Positions 14,038 to 23,489 of a stretch of DNA of 64,000 bases are shown here, in pieces (within the stretch, counting starts at the first letter, position 1; each line of letters opens with the position of its first letter). The stretch comes from Burkholderia pyrrocinia. GTDB taxonomy: Bacteria > Pseudomonadota > Gammaproteobacteria > Burkholderiales > Burkholderiaceae. The translations under genes were made by a program, and so were the position numbers. Below the pieces are notes generated by a model, which ran no database searches, was not told where the DNA came from, and saw only the letters and a list, made by a program, of their open reading frames with translations. Location: NCBI RefSeq assembly GCF_003330765.1, contig NZ_CP024904.1, forward strand, positions 372,001 to 436,000, read 5' to 3'.

Positions 14038-15909
14038 ATGACGTCAGGTTCCGCCCGTCCACCCGGCACGCACGCGTTCGAATCGTCGTTCGGCGCGACC
14101 TGCATCGATGCCGATCACACGCGCTTCCGGTTGTGGGCGCCCGCGAGCCGCACGGCCGCCGTCGAGCTGCACGACCAGCGCGACCACACGTTCGCGATGA
14201 CACCCGTCGGCGACGGCTGGTTCGAGGCGGTCGCGCCGTGCGGCCCCGGCACGCTGTATCGCTACCGGCTCGACGGCGAGCTCGCGGTGCCCGATCCCGC
14301 GTCGCGCTTCCAGCCTGCCAGCGTGCACGGCCCGAGCCAGGTCGTCGATCCGGCCGCGTATCGCTGGTGCCACGACGCGTGGCGCGGCCGCCCGTGGCAC
14401 GAGACGGTGCTGTACGAGTTGCACGTCGGCGCGTGCGGCGGCTACGCGAGCGTCGCGCGGCGCCTGCCGGCCATCGCCGCGCTCGGCGTGACCGCGATCG
14501 AGCTGATGCCCGTCAATGCGTTCCCCGGCGCGCGCAACTGGGGCTACGACGGCGTGCTGCCGTTCGCGCCCGACGCGTCGTACGGACGGCCCGAGGAACT
14601 GAAGGCGCTGGTCGATGCCGCGCACGGGCTCGGGCTGCAGGTGTTCCTCGACGTCGTCTACAACCACTTCGGCCCCGAAGGCAACCTGCTGCCGCGCTAC
14701 GCGCCCGCGTTCTTCCGCGCGGACCGGCAGACCGCGTGGGGGCCCGCGATCGACTTTTCGCGCGCGCAGACGAGTGCATTTTTCATCGGGAACGCGTTGT
14801 ACTGGCTCGACGAATACCGTTTCGACGGGTTGCGCATCGACGCCGCGCACGCGATCGACAACGACGCGTGGCTGCGCGAACTCGCGCGCCGCGTGCGCGC
14901 GTATGCGGGCGACGCGCGCCACGTGCACCTGGTGCTCGAGAACGAGCGCAATACGGCGAGCCTGCTCGGGCCCGGCGGCTTCGACGCACAGTGGAACGAC
15001 GACTTCCACAACAGCGCGCACGTGCTGCTGACCGGCGAGCGCGCCGGCTACTACCGCGCTTACGCCGATGCGCCGCTGCGCCATTTCGCGCGCACGCTCG
15101 GCGAAGGCTTCGCGTACCAGGGCGAACCGTCGCCGCTGCACGACGGCGCCGCGCGCGGCGAGCCGAGTGCGCACCTGCCGCCGACCGCGTTCGTCACGTT
15201 CCTGCAGAACCACGACCAGATCGGCAACCGCGCGTTCGGCGAACGGCTGCGCGCGCTCGCGAACGACGATGCGGTGCGCGCAGCCACCGCGCTGATGCTG
15301 CTCGCGCCGCCGATCCCGCTGCTGTTCATGGGCGAGGAAGACGGCAGCACGCAGCCGTTCCAGTTCTTCACCGACTATCGCGGCGCGCTCGCCGACGCCG
15401 TGCGCGAAGGCCGGCGCCGCGAATTCGCGGCGTTTCCCGCGTTCGCCGACGCCGTGCATCGCGCCGCGATTCCCGATCCGAACGACATCGCGACGTTCGT
15501 CCGCTCGTCGGCGAGCCACCCGGCCGACGACACCTGGCCCGACGCCGCCGCATGGCGACGCTTCTATCGCAGCGCGCTGACGGTTCGCGCAGCACTCGTG
15601 ACGCCGCACCTGGCCGGCGCGCGCGCGCTCGGCGTCGACCTGCTCGCGGGCGACGGCAATCCGCCGGCGCTCGTCGCGCGCTGGCGTCTCGGCGACGGCA
15701 GCACGCTGACGATCGCGCTGAACCTCGGTTCGCACGACGCGGCGCTGCCCGCGCTGCCGGTCGGCAAGATCGTGTTCGAGACGCCGCCGCGCGCGCGCGA
15801 CCGGCTGCCCGACCAGCGGCTGCCGCCACGGACCTGCATCGCGTGGCGCGACGGCGCAGTCAATCACGATGCGCTCAATCACCGCGCGAACGGGCGGAGG
15901 CGATCATGA
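14038..15909 (+). CDS. treZ: Malto-oligosyltrehalose trehalohydrolase
   Basis: Releases trehalose from the malto-oligosyltrehalose made by TreY. 623 residues: N-terminal beta sandwich (about 15-100, TRFRLWAPAS) and a GH13_10 barrel with D268 (GLRIDAAHAI), E301 (LVLENERN) and D393 (FLQNHDQIGNRA). GAGG of the ribosome-binding site overlaps the glgX stop, eight bases separating stop and start. The stop codon overlaps the malQ ATG. treZ and treY are split by malQ, which still allows coordinated production. Confidence 0.95.
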   Translation: MTSGSARPPGTHAFESSFGATCIDADHTRFRLWAPASRTAAVELHDQRDHTFAMTPVGDGWFEAVAPCGPGTLYRYRLDGELAVPDPASRFQPASVHGPSQVVDPAAYRWCHDAWRGRPWHETVLYELHVGACGGYASVARRLPAIAALGVTAIELMPVNAFPGARNWGYDGVLPFAPDASYGRPEELKALVDAAHGLGLQVFLDVVYNHFGPEGNLLPRYAPAFFRADRQTAWGPAIDFSRAQTSAFFIGNALYWLDEYRFDGLRIDAAHAIDNDAWLRELARRVRAYAGDARHVHLVLENERNTASLLGPGGFDAQWNDDFHNSAHVLLTGERAGYYRAYADAPLRHFARTLGEGFAYQGEPSPLHDGAARGEPSAHLPPTAFVTFLQNHDQIGNRAFGERLRALANDDAVRAATALMLLAPPIPLLFMGEEDGSTQPFQFFTDYRGALADAVREGRRREFAAFPAFADAVHRAAIPDPNDIATFVRSSASHPADDTWPDAAAWRRFYRSALTVRAALVTPHLAGARALGVDLLAGDGNPPALVARWRLGDGSTLTIALNLGSHDAALPALPVGKIVFETPPRARDRLPDQRLPPRTCIAWRDGAVNHDALNHRANGRRRS

Positions 15910-18128
15910 CGACCGACGTCTCGATCGCGGAACTCGCCCGTGCGGCCGGACTGGACACCGACTGGACCGACGCGGGCGGCGTCGCGCGGCGGGTGGACGA
16001 CGAAGCGCTCGTCGCGCTGGTCGATGCGCTCGGCTGGCCGTGCGGCACGGCGATCCAGCGGGTCGACAGCGCGGCGGCGCTCGCCGATGCGAACGCGGAG
16101 GCGCCGCGCATCGTCACCGGCGACGCGGGCCTGCCGCTGATGCTGCCGGCGACGATCGCGCCGCCTGGCGCGCGCTTCCGGATCGCGCTCGAGACCGGCG
16201 GGCATGTCGACGGACGCGTAGACGCGCACGGCACGCTGCCGCCACTCGCGATGCCCGGCTATCACGTGCTCGACATCGAAGATCAGCGCATCGGGCTCGC
16301 GATCGCACCGCCGCGCGCCCGCCCGTTCGATGCGCGCGCAGCAGGCGCCGACAGCCGCTGGGGCATCGCAGCCCAACTCTACAGCCTGCGCCGCACCGGC
16401 GACGACGGTGCGGGCGACTACACCGCGCTCGCGCGGCTGGCCGCGCACGCGGCGCGGCACGGCGCGCAAGCGGTGGCGATCAGCCCGACGCACGCCGGCT
16501 ATCCGGCGCTACCCACACATGACAGCCCGTATTCGCCGTCGTCGCGGCGCTGGCACAACGTCGCGTATCTCGACTGCGACGCGGTGCCGGGCGCCGAAGC
16601 CGCGCGTCACGTGCCCGACGCGGCCAATGCGATCGACATGCCGCTGATCGACTGGCCGCGCGTACTGCCGATGAAGCTGCGCCGCCTGCGCGCGCACTTC
16701 GATGCATGGCGCGCCGGCGACGATCCATCGCGCGACGCGTTCCAGCGGTTTCGCGCGACGGGCGGCGCGGCGCTCGACGCACATGCGCGCTTCGATGCGC
16801 TGCAGGCGTTCTGCATCGAACACGGGATCGGTGCGGACTGGCGGCATTGGCCGGCGCCGTGGCGCATGCCGGCCTCGGCCGAGGTCGACGCCTTCGCGCA
16901 CGCGCATGCCGACACGATCGCGTTCCATGCATTCCTGCAATGGTGCGCGGCGCGCGCGCTCGGCGACGCCCAGCACGTGGCGCGCGGCGCCGGCATGGCG
17001 ACCGGGCTGATCGCCGATCTCGCGGTCGGCTCCGATCGGGCCGGCAGCGACGCGTGGGCGCACGGCCCGACGCTGCTGCGCGGCGTGTCGCTCGGCGCGC
17101 CGCCCGACCTGTTCAATGCGGCCGGCCAGGCGTGGGGCGTGACGACGTGGACGCCCGCCGCGCTGCGTGCGGACGGTTTCGCGCCGTTCGTCGAGTTGTT
17201 GCGCGCCGCGTTCGCGCATGCGGGCGGCATCCGCATCGATCACGTGCTCGGCTTCGCGCGGATATGGATCGTGCCGGACGGCGGCACGCCGCGCGACGGC
17301 GCGTACCTGCGCTATCCGGTCGACGACCTCGTGCGGCTCGTCGCGCTCGAAGCGGCCCGCCATCGCGCAATCGCGATTGGCGAGGATCTCGGCACGGTGC
17401 CGGCCGGTTTTCGCGAGCGGCTCGGCGCGCAGGGCATCGCGGGAACGCGCGTGCTGTGGTTCGAGCGCGACGCGAGCGGCGCGTTCCGGCCGCCGTCGGC
17501 GTGGGATCGCGATGCGATCGCAATGACGTCGACGCATGATTTGCCGACCGTGGCCGGCTGGTGGCGTGGGGTCGATCTGGGGTGGCGGCGGGTGGCGGCC
17601 GACGCCGCGAAACAGCGCAACGCAGCGGGCGCGCACGATGTGGCCGGCACCGCGCCGAGCGATGCGAGTGCGCATGACTCGAACGAAATCGTGCAACACG
17701 CAGCGCTCGGGCACGACGCCGTGCCCCGCACGGAAGCAGGCAGCACCGCGCCCGCCATGCCCCCGCCTGCGTCCCATTCCGACCTGATCGCCGCCCAGGC
17801 GGAACGCGCAACCGAACGCGCGGCGCTGTGGCGCGCGTTGCAGCACGCGGGCTGTGCGCCCGCCGACCGTGCTGTCCCGCCGGCCAGCGCGCCGCCCGTT
17901 GGCGCCATACTCGCGTACGTCGCGCGCAGCCCGTCGCCGCTCGCGATCCTGCCGCTCGAGGATCTGCTCGCGCTGGACGCGCAGCCGAACCTGCCGGGGC
18001 CGCCGTGCGGCCATCCGAACTGGCGGCAGCGCCTGCCGCGCGCGATCGACGCGCTATTCGACGCCGACGTGCGCGAACGCATCGCGGCCATCGTGCACGC
18101 ACGCCGTTCGCGCGAGCGCGGCCCATGA
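15906..18128 (+). CDS. malQ: 4-alpha-glucanotransferase
   Basis: Amylomaltase that disproportionates maltodextrins and so adjusts chain length for TreY and the debrancher. 740 residues, GH77. Catalytic residues: D445 (IRIDHVLGF), E493 (IGEDLGTV) and D545 (STHDLPTVAGWW). GGAGG lies five bases before the ATG. An Ala/His-rich stretch of about 80 residues (about 559-640) interrupts the region between GWWRG and the ERAALW helix and looks like a disordered insertion. Start and stop both overlap neighbours by four bases. Confidence 0.94.
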   Translation: MTTDVSIAELARAAGLDTDWTDAGGVARRVDDEALVALVDALGWPCGTAIQRVDSAAALADANAEAPRIVTGDAGLPLMLPATIAPPGARFRIALETGGHVDGRVDAHGTLPPLAMPGYHVLDIEDQRIGLAIAPPRARPFDARAAGADSRWGIAAQLYSLRRTGDDGAGDYTALARLAAHAARHGAQAVAISPTHAGYPALPTHDSPYSPSSRRWHNVAYLDCDAVPGAEAARHVPDAANAIDMPLIDWPRVLPMKLRRLRAHFDAWRAGDDPSRDAFQRFRATGGAALDAHARFDALQAFCIEHGIGADWRHWPAPWRMPASAEVDAFAHAHADTIAFHAFLQWCAARALGDAQHVARGAGMATGLIADLAVGSDRAGSDAWAHGPTLLRGVSLGAPPDLFNAAGQAWGVTTWTPAALRADGFAPFVELLRAAFAHAGGIRIDHVLGFARIWIVPDGGTPRDGAYLRYPVDDLVRLVALEAARHRAIAIGEDLGTVPAGFRERLGAQGIAGTRVLWFERDASGAFRPPSAWDRDAIAMTSTHDLPTVAGWWRGVDLGWRRVAADAAKQRNAAGAHDVAGTAPSDASAHDSNEIVQHAALGHDAVPRTEAGSTAPAMPPPASHSDLIAAQAERATERAALWRALQHAGCAPADRAVPPASAPPVGAILAYVARSPSPLAILPLEDLLALDAQPNLPGPPCGHPNWRQRLPRAIDALFDADVRERIAAIVHARRSRERGP

Positions 18129-20890
18129 CACCGCGCGCGACGCTGCGGCTGCAGTTGCATGCGGGCTTCACGTTCGACGACGCAGCCGCACATGTCGACT
18201 ACTTCGCGCGGCTCGGCGTGAGCCACCTGTACCTGTCACCGGTCTCGACGGCCGAACCCGGTTCGCTGCACGGCTACGACACCGTCGACTACGGCGCGCT
18301 CAGTGCCGAACTCGGCGGCGAGGCCGGCTTCGTCCGGCTCGTCGACGCGCTGCGCGCACGCGGCCTCGGCCTGATCGTCGACATCGTGCCGAACCACATG
18401 GGCGTCGGCGGATCGTCGAACGGCTGGTGGAACGACGTGCTCGAATGGGGGCCCGCGAGCCCGTACGCAAGCTACTTCGACATCGACTGGCATCCGCCCG
18501 ACGCGACGCTCGACGGCAAGGTACTGCTGCCCTGCCTCGGCGCACCGTACGGCGACGCGCTCGCGGCCGGCGACATCGCGCTCGGCGCCGATCCGGCCAC
18601 CGGGCGCTTCTTCGTTGCGTGCCCGGGCAGAAGGCTGCCGGTCGCCGCCGCCACCTATGCGGACATCCTGCGCGTCGCGAACCGCGCGGACCTGAACGCG
18701 CTCGCCGAACGCTTCGACGCCGCGCCGGCACGCGACAGCGCGCGGCTGGCCGCCGCGCACGCGGCGTTGCGCGATTACGCGGCCGCGCACGGCCCGCATG
18801 CGCTCGACGCGGTGCTGCGCGGCGCCGATCCGCGCCGTGCGCGCTCGCGCGCGTGCCTGCACCGGTTGCTCGAACGCCAGCACTACCGGCTCGCGTGGTG
18901 GCGCACGGCCGCCGACGAACTGAACTGGCGGCGCTTCTTCGACATCGCGACGCTCGCGGCCATGCGCGTCGACGACGATGCAGTGTTCGACGCCGTCCAT
19001 GCGCTGCCGTTGCGCCTGCATGCGGCCGGGCTCGTCGACGGCGTGCGTGTCGATCACGTCGACGGCCTCGCCGATCCGCGCGCGTACTGCCGCCGGCTGC
19101 ATGCGCGACTCGCCGCGCAGCGCGACGCGCGGCCGTATGTCGTGGTCGAGAAGATCCTCGCGCGCAGCGAGACGCTGTGCGCCGACTGGGCCGTCGATGG
19201 CACGACCGGCTACGACTTCATGAACGACGTCGGCGCGCTGCTGCACGATCCGGCCGGCGCCGCGCCGCTGGCCGCGCACTGGGCGGCTATTTCAGGTTCG
19301 TCGCGCACGTTCGCGCAGGAGGCGCTCGACGGCAAGCGGCGCGTGCTGATGCGTCAGCTCGCCGTCGAGCATGCGCGCGTCGCGCGTGCGTTGCACGGCA
19401 TTGCGCGCGCCTCGCCCGCGACGCGCGACGTCAGCCTGATCGCGATTCAGCGCGTGCTGCGCGAACTCGCGGTGCGGCTGCCCGTGTACCGGATGTATCC
19501 GGCGCGGGACGACGAGCCGTCGAACGCCGACCGCCGGGTGCTCGCGCATGCCTATGAACGCGCATGCGCGGCCGTCGATCCGGCCGACCGTTACGCGCTC
19601 GACCGCGTCGCCGCGTGGCTCGGGTTGCCGGTCGTGCACGTGCCGCGTGCGGACGCCACCGCGCTGCAGGCAGCGCGCGTCGCATTTGCGCAGCTCACCG
19701 CGCCGCTGGCCGCGAAGGGCGTCGAGGATACGGCCAACTATCGCTACGGCCGGCTGCTGTCGCGCAACGAGGTCGGCGCCGACGCGGACGACTTCAGCCT
19801 GTCGCGCGGCGCATTCCATGCGCGCAACCGGCGCCGCGCGCGCACCATGCCGCATACGCTCGTCGCAACAGCCACGCACGACCACAAGCGCGGCGAGGAT
19901 GCGCGTGCGCGACAGGCCGTGCTCAGCGAGATGCCCGACGCGTGGCGCGCGGTGTCGCTCGACTGGTCCGCGCTCAACCTGTCGCATCGCGGCGGCGCGC
20001 AGCGCGACCTTGCGTGGGCGCCGGGGCCGGCCGCCGAGGCGACGCTGTATCAGACGCTCGTCGGCTGCTGGCCGCCGGAACTCGCACCCGACGATGCAAC
20101 GGCTCTCGCGGCGCTCGCCGACCGCGTGGTGCGGTGGCAGACGAAGGCACTGCGCGAAGCGAAGCAGCATACGGACTGGCTCGCGCCCGATGCGGACTAC
20201 GAGCGCGGTTGCGAAGCGTTCGTTCGCGCAATCCTGACGCCGCGCGGCGCCGGCGATTTCGTGCACCGGCTGCATGCGTTCGTCGCGCGGATCGCGCCGG
20301 CCGGCGTCGTCAACAGCCTCACGCAGGCCGTGCTGCGGATGGCGTCGCCCGGCGTGCCCGATCTCTATCAAGGTACCGAGCTATGGGACCACTCGCTCGT
20401 CGATCCGGACAATCGGCGCGACGTGCCGTTCGCGACGCTCGCGGCCGAACGGGTCGACGGGCCGGTCGCGTCGTACCTGCCCGCATGGCCCGATGCGCGC
20501 GTGAAACGGGCGCTGGTCGAGCGGATGCTGGCGCTGCGCGCGCGGTGGCCGGCGACGTTTGCTGATGGGGCGTATGTCCCGTTGCGCGTGCGCGGCAAGC
20601 TCGGGCGTCATGCGGTTGCGTTCGCGCGGTGCGACGATGCGGCCACCGTGGTGATCGTGACGACGCGGCTCGCGTGCCGGCTGCTCGGCGAAGCGCCCGG
20701 GTTGCCGCGTGTCGAGCCCACGCTATGGGGCGATACGGCGGTCGTGCTGCCGCGCGGAGCCGACGGGCCGTGGTCGGACTGGCTGAATGCGCAGGACGAA
20801 ATCGACGCGGCGGGCGGCTTGCTCAGGCTCGATCGCTGTCTGGCTGCGATGCCGGTTGCGGTGCTCGTTGCGGCGCATGCCGGCGATTGA
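18125..20890 (+). CDS. treY: Malto-oligosyltrehalose synthase
   Basis: Converts the reducing-end alpha-1,4 bond of maltodextrins to the alpha,alpha-1,1 bond of trehalose. 921 residues, GH13_26. The N-terminus (RLQLHAGFTFDDA, LGVSHLYLSP) and VDIVPNHMGV are typical of the family. Catalytic residues are D310 (GVRVDHVDGL), E342 (VVVEKIL) and D586 (THDHKRGED). The ATG overlaps the malQ stop and has only a weak ribosome-binding site, which suggests coupled translation. Last gene of the + strand run; no clear terminator follows. Confidence 0.95.
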   Translation: MTPRATLRLQLHAGFTFDDAAAHVDYFARLGVSHLYLSPVSTAEPGSLHGYDTVDYGALSAELGGEAGFVRLVDALRARGLGLIVDIVPNHMGVGGSSNGWWNDVLEWGPASPYASYFDIDWHPPDATLDGKVLLPCLGAPYGDALAAGDIALGADPATGRFFVACPGRRLPVAAATYADILRVANRADLNALAERFDAAPARDSARLAAAHAALRDYAAAHGPHALDAVLRGADPRRARSRACLHRLLERQHYRLAWWRTAADELNWRRFFDIATLAAMRVDDDAVFDAVHALPLRLHAAGLVDGVRVDHVDGLADPRAYCRRLHARLAAQRDARPYVVVEKILARSETLCADWAVDGTTGYDFMNDVGALLHDPAGAAPLAAHWAAISGSSRTFAQEALDGKRRVLMRQLAVEHARVARALHGIARASPATRDVSLIAIQRVLRELAVRLPVYRMYPARDDEPSNADRRVLAHAYERACAAVDPADRYALDRVAAWLGLPVVHVPRADATALQAARVAFAQLTAPLAAKGVEDTANYRYGRLLSRNEVGADADDFSLSRGAFHARNRRRARTMPHTLVATATHDHKRGEDARARQAVLSEMPDAWRAVSLDWSALNLSHRGGAQRDLAWAPGPAAEATLYQTLVGCWPPELAPDDATALAALADRVVRWQTKALREAKQHTDWLAPDADYERGCEAFVRAILTPRGAGDFVHRLHAFVARIAPAGVVNSLTQAVLRMASPGVPDLYQGTELWDHSLVDPDNRRDVPFATLAAERVDGPVASYLPAWPDARVKRALVERMLALRARWPATFADGAYVPLRVRGKLGRHAVAFARCDDAATVVIVTTRLACRLLGEAPGLPRVEPTLWGDTAVVLPRGADGPWSDWLNAQDEIDAAGGLLRLDRCLAAMPVAVLVAAHAGD

Positions 20891-20926
20891 AACCCGCTTG
20901 GACGTGGGTAGCACGTGCCGTACCGG

Positions 20927-21016
20927 AATCGATTTTGCGCAAATCACGCCGCAGATAATCGATTTTGGACGCCCGTAATCGATTTCCGACCGAAACTGCC
21001 GTCCGTAATCGATTTT
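20927..21016. repeat. Four palindromic AATCGATT boxes at 30/20/30 spacing
   Basis: AATCGATT, itself a perfect palindrome, begins at 20927, 20957, 20977 and 21007; all four continue into T-rich sequence (AATCGATTT). Steps of 30, 20 and 30 bases put all boxes close to one face of the helix. They lie between the convergent treY and 21043 genes, so they are not an obvious operator for either. Confidence 0.8.
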
Positions 21017-21042
21017 GTGCAGGCCCCGATACCGCTTGCATC

Positions 21043-21288
21043 TTACGACCACTCTTCCGGCGGCAACGCGCCGCCGTCGTCCTCCCAAAGCGGCTTGCCC
21101 GCCGCGTCGCCGCCGCTCGTGGTCACTGGCCCGCTCGCGCCGCGTTCCTGCCGCCGCCGCGTCTCGCGCGACGTTGCCTTGGCCGCCCGCGTATGCGTCG
21201 GCGTCGGCGTATGCTGCCCGCCGCCGCGACGCTCGTCGGCCGATCCCGGATCCTTCTTCGTCTGTCGCGCATTCGAAACCGCGTTCAT
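21043..21288 (-). CDS. Small hydrophilic hypothetical protein
   Basis: 81 residues, highly polar and probably disordered, rich in Gly, Thr, Arg and Pro, ending in PLWEDDGGALPPEEWS. No family recognised. The reading frame is supported by a GGGAGAAG ribosome-binding site before the ATG and by a sigma-54 promoter match at 21330-21343, 42 bases upstream. Confidence 0.65.
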   Translation of the reverse strand: MNAVSNARQTKKDPGSADERRGGGQHTPTPTHTRAAKATSRETRRRQERGASGPVTTSGGDAAGKPLWEDDGGALPPEEWS

Positions 21289-21329
21289 CTTGCTTCTCCC
21301 GTGTCATAAAAACCGGTCGAACGATCGCA

Positions 21330-21343
21330 GCAATTTCGATGCC
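21330..21343 (-). promoter_or_regulatory. Sigma-54 promoter, leftward
   Basis: GGCATCGAAATTGC on the - strand: GG and GC are in register and TTGC is perfect. Start point near 21318, giving a leader of about 30 bases to the gene at 21288. Its partner at 21351 points the other way, seven bases apart. Confidence 0.65.
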
Positions 21344-21350
21344 GCCGCCA

Positions 21351-21364
21351 GGCAAGCATGTTGC
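21351..21364 (+). promoter_or_regulatory. Sigma-54 promoter, rightward
   Basis: GGCAAGCATGTTGC: GG-N10-GC with perfect TTGC and one mismatch (A for C) in GGCACG. Start point near 21376, about 27 bases before the decarboxylase ATG. Confidence 0.6.
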
Positions 21365-21402
21365 TATGCGTACTTACCCCGTATCCATTCCCGGAGATGA
21401 CG

Positions 21403-22653
21403 ATGCCGACAGACTGCAACACGCCGCCCGCCACGCGCCATCGGCTCGGCGAATGGTTGGCCCGCGAGGAAGCGCACATGGCCGCGTTCCGCGAAAAGAT
21501 CGCGGCCGACGCCCGCGCAAATGCCGGCGAGCATCTGCGCACGCCGGCCGTACAGGATCTCGCGCGGTTGTTCGACGACGATCCCGTGCTGCGCATGGCT
21601 CTGACCCGCGCGATCGACGAGGCCGTCGAAGCCGGCCGCCGGCTCGGCTACGCATCGATCGCCGAGCTGATGACCGTGATCGACCACCTGATGAGCTACA
21701 CGCCGCCGTTCAGCGAATCGAGCCTGATCGTGTGCCCGCTGAACGCGTTCCTCGACTGGCCGATGTGCATGCCGTCGGGCCACGCGGTGTTTCGCGACGC
21801 AGCCGTAAACGCGCAACTGAAACGCGTGCTGAACGTGTGGTGCGATTTCCTCGGCGGCCCGCATTCGCGTGCGCATCTCGACACGTCGGCACCCGACGGC
21901 TGGTTCTGCGACGAAGCGCGCCAGCGCATCGGCCTGTCGCAGTTCCGGTATCGCGACGACCAGCCGCACGGAGGCTTCGATTCGTGGAACGACTTCTTTA
22001 CGCGGCGCTTTCGCGATGGCGCACGGCCTGTCGCCGCACCCGACGATCCGCACGTGATCGTCAGCGCGTGCGAGGCCGCGCCGTATCACACCGAGTCGAA
22101 CGTGAAAATGCGCGACACGTTCTGGATCAAGGCGCAACCCTATTCGCTGCGCGACATCTTCGCGCCCGCGTGGCTGCCGCTCGCCGAACGCTTCGTCGGC
22201 GGCGATCTCTACCAGGCCTATCTCAGCGCATACAACTACCATCGCTGGCATGCACCGGTGCGCGGCCTCGTCACGCATGCCTACCGGATCGACGGCACCT
22301 ACTACTCGGTCGCCGAAGCGGAAGGCCCGGACCCGGCCGGGCTCAACGACTCGCAGGGCTACATGACGGCTGTCGCCGCACGCGCGATCGTCGCGATCGC
22401 GAGCGACGATCCGGGCGTCGGCACCGTGGCGGCCGTATTCATCGGAATGGGCGACGTGTCGTCGTGCGTGATCGAGGCCGTGCCGGGCCAGCGCGTCGAC
22501 AAGGGCGACGAGATCGGCTACTTCCAGTTCGGCGGCTCGACGTACTGCCTGCTGTTCGAGGCCGGCGTGATCGACCGCTTCCTGTACGCGCCGCCGTTCG
22601 ACGGCCACACGCCCGTCGTGCCGGTCAACGCGCCCGTCGCGATCGCACGGTGA
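21403..22653 (+). CDS. Phosphatidylserine decarboxylase-like enzyme (PsiD-type)
   Basis: 416 residues. The C-terminal half is the pyruvoyl-dependent decarboxylase fold: YHRWHAPVRG near residues 276-285 and FGGSTY with the self-cleavage Ser at 379. The N-terminal 170 residues match the extra domain seen in PsiD-type aromatic amino acid decarboxylases and related bacterial proteins rather than membrane Psd. No signal peptide or membrane segment is visible, consistent with a soluble enzyme acting on an amino acid or related amine precursor. The ATG at 21403 is preferred over 21397 because GGAG sits six bases upstream. Confidence 0.82.
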   Translation: MPTDCNTPPATRHRLGEWLAREEAHMAAFREKIAADARANAGEHLRTPAVQDLARLFDDDPVLRMALTRAIDEAVEAGRRLGYASIAELMTVIDHLMSYTPPFSESSLIVCPLNAFLDWPMCMPSGHAVFRDAAVNAQLKRVLNVWCDFLGGPHSRAHLDTSAPDGWFCDEARQRIGLSQFRYRDDQPHGGFDSWNDFFTRRFRDGARPVAAPDDPHVIVSACEAAPYHTESNVKMRDTFWIKAQPYSLRDIFAPAWLPLAERFVGGDLYQAYLSAYNYHRWHAPVRGLVTHAYRIDGTYYSVAEAEGPDPAGLNDSQGYMTAVAARAIVAIASDDPGVGTVAAVFIGMGDVSSCVIEAVPGQRVDKGDEIGYFQFGGSTYCLLFEAGVIDRFLYAPPFDGHTPVVPVNAPVAIAR

Positions 22654-22675
22654 ACGCCGCGCCTGCGTCAGTCCG

Positions 22676-22903
22676 TCATGTGTCGGTGACGTCGGGCTCG
22701 CCCGCGTCATTGCGCTGCACGCACTGCAGGACCGACAGGCCGTCGGCCGTCAGCGCGGGCCGGTGCTCGCCCGACGCGTCGTCGTGCTGCATCACGATCA
22801 GGTGCTGTTCGACCAGCGCGACGACATCCTCGCGGTCGGTCTGGATCTGTTCCGGTGCGCGATGCACCAGGAACAGCGCGGAAAATTCGTGGGCAGTCAG
22901 CAT
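22676..22903 (-). CDS. Small hypothetical protein
   Basis: 75 residues: MLTAHEFSALFLVHRAPEQI at the start, then DREDVVALVEQHLIV and TADGLSVLQCV. It looks like a compact winged-helix or helical protein, but I do not recognise a family. The ATG is placed after GGGGAAACGAGC. It converges with the decarboxylase gene and has a candidate sigma-54 promoter at 22996-23009. Confidence 0.7.
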   Translation of the reverse strand: MLTAHEFSALFLVHRAPEQIQTDREDVVALVEQHLIVMQHDDASGEHRPALTADGLSVLQCVQRNDAGEPDVTDT

Positions 22904-22995
22904 GCTCGTTTCCCCGTTGAAGGCTGCGCGCGATGCGACAACGGCGTCGCATCGGCATGCGGCGCACATTGCGCGCCGGCGTCGGGAAAATGCAC

Positions 22996-23009
22996 GCAGG
23001 GACCATGCC
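22996..23009 (-). promoter_or_regulatory. Possible sigma-54 promoter, leftward
   Basis: GGCATGGTCCCTGC: good -24 element, CTGC instead of TTGC at -12. The leader to the gene at 22903 would be about 80 bases. Confidence 0.45.
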
Positions 23010-23155
23010 AATGCGCACGATGCGACGACCGTCCACGCCGCCCGCGCGCGGCGCGATGTGGCACTGCGAAGCGTCCGGCGGTCGGTGCAAAGTTTTCAAC
23101 CGCATGTAATGGCGGACGCCAGCCAGAGCAAACGTGCGAGGAAACAGCCAACGGG

Positions 23156-23485
23156 TCAGGACTGCCGCGGGCGAGACAGGCCGGCCCTCGCGGTGCCCGT
23201 CGGCGCGCGGAAATAGCCGCTATGCAGCACCAGGCCGCCAGTGCCGTCGGCCAGCGCTTCCGCGCACGCGGTTTCGATACGCGCACGGCCGCGTTCGAAC
23301 GCCTCGCGCAGGTCGGCTTCCAGCGCGGAAGGCGCGCCGAAATGATCCTCGAGCGCCTCGGCCGTGATCGCCCAGGTTTCCGGTTGGCCGTCGACGTCGA
23401 CAGTGAAGCGCAGTTGCAGCGCCGCGCCGTCGAACTCGGGCGGCACGTCGGCCAGCGTGACGCGGCGGGTGGAATCGGCCGGCAT
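23156..23485 (-). CDS. DUF1488 family protein
   Basis: 109-residue soluble protein of unknown function. The pattern VxFxVDVDGQPETWAITAEAL-EDHFG and ESxRxRIE-like helix (FERGRARIETACAEAL) fits DUF1488 proteins, which are small and often occur beside stress genes. It starts four bases after the stop of the PfpI gene, so it is the second gene of that operon. Ribosome-binding site weak, consistent with coupling. Confidence 0.75.
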   Translation of the reverse strand: MPADSTRRVTLADVPPEFDGAALQLRFTVDVDGQPETWAITAEALEDHFGAPSALEADLREAFERGRARIETACAEALADGTGGLVLHSGYFRAPTGTARAGLSRPRQS

Positions 23486-23489
23486 CGGT

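Noticed and set aside
20823..21041. A 72-codon - strand ORF across the AATCGATT boxes
   Set aside because: Its sequence is generated by the repeats themselves (recurring NRLR/KIDY), with no ribosome-binding site.
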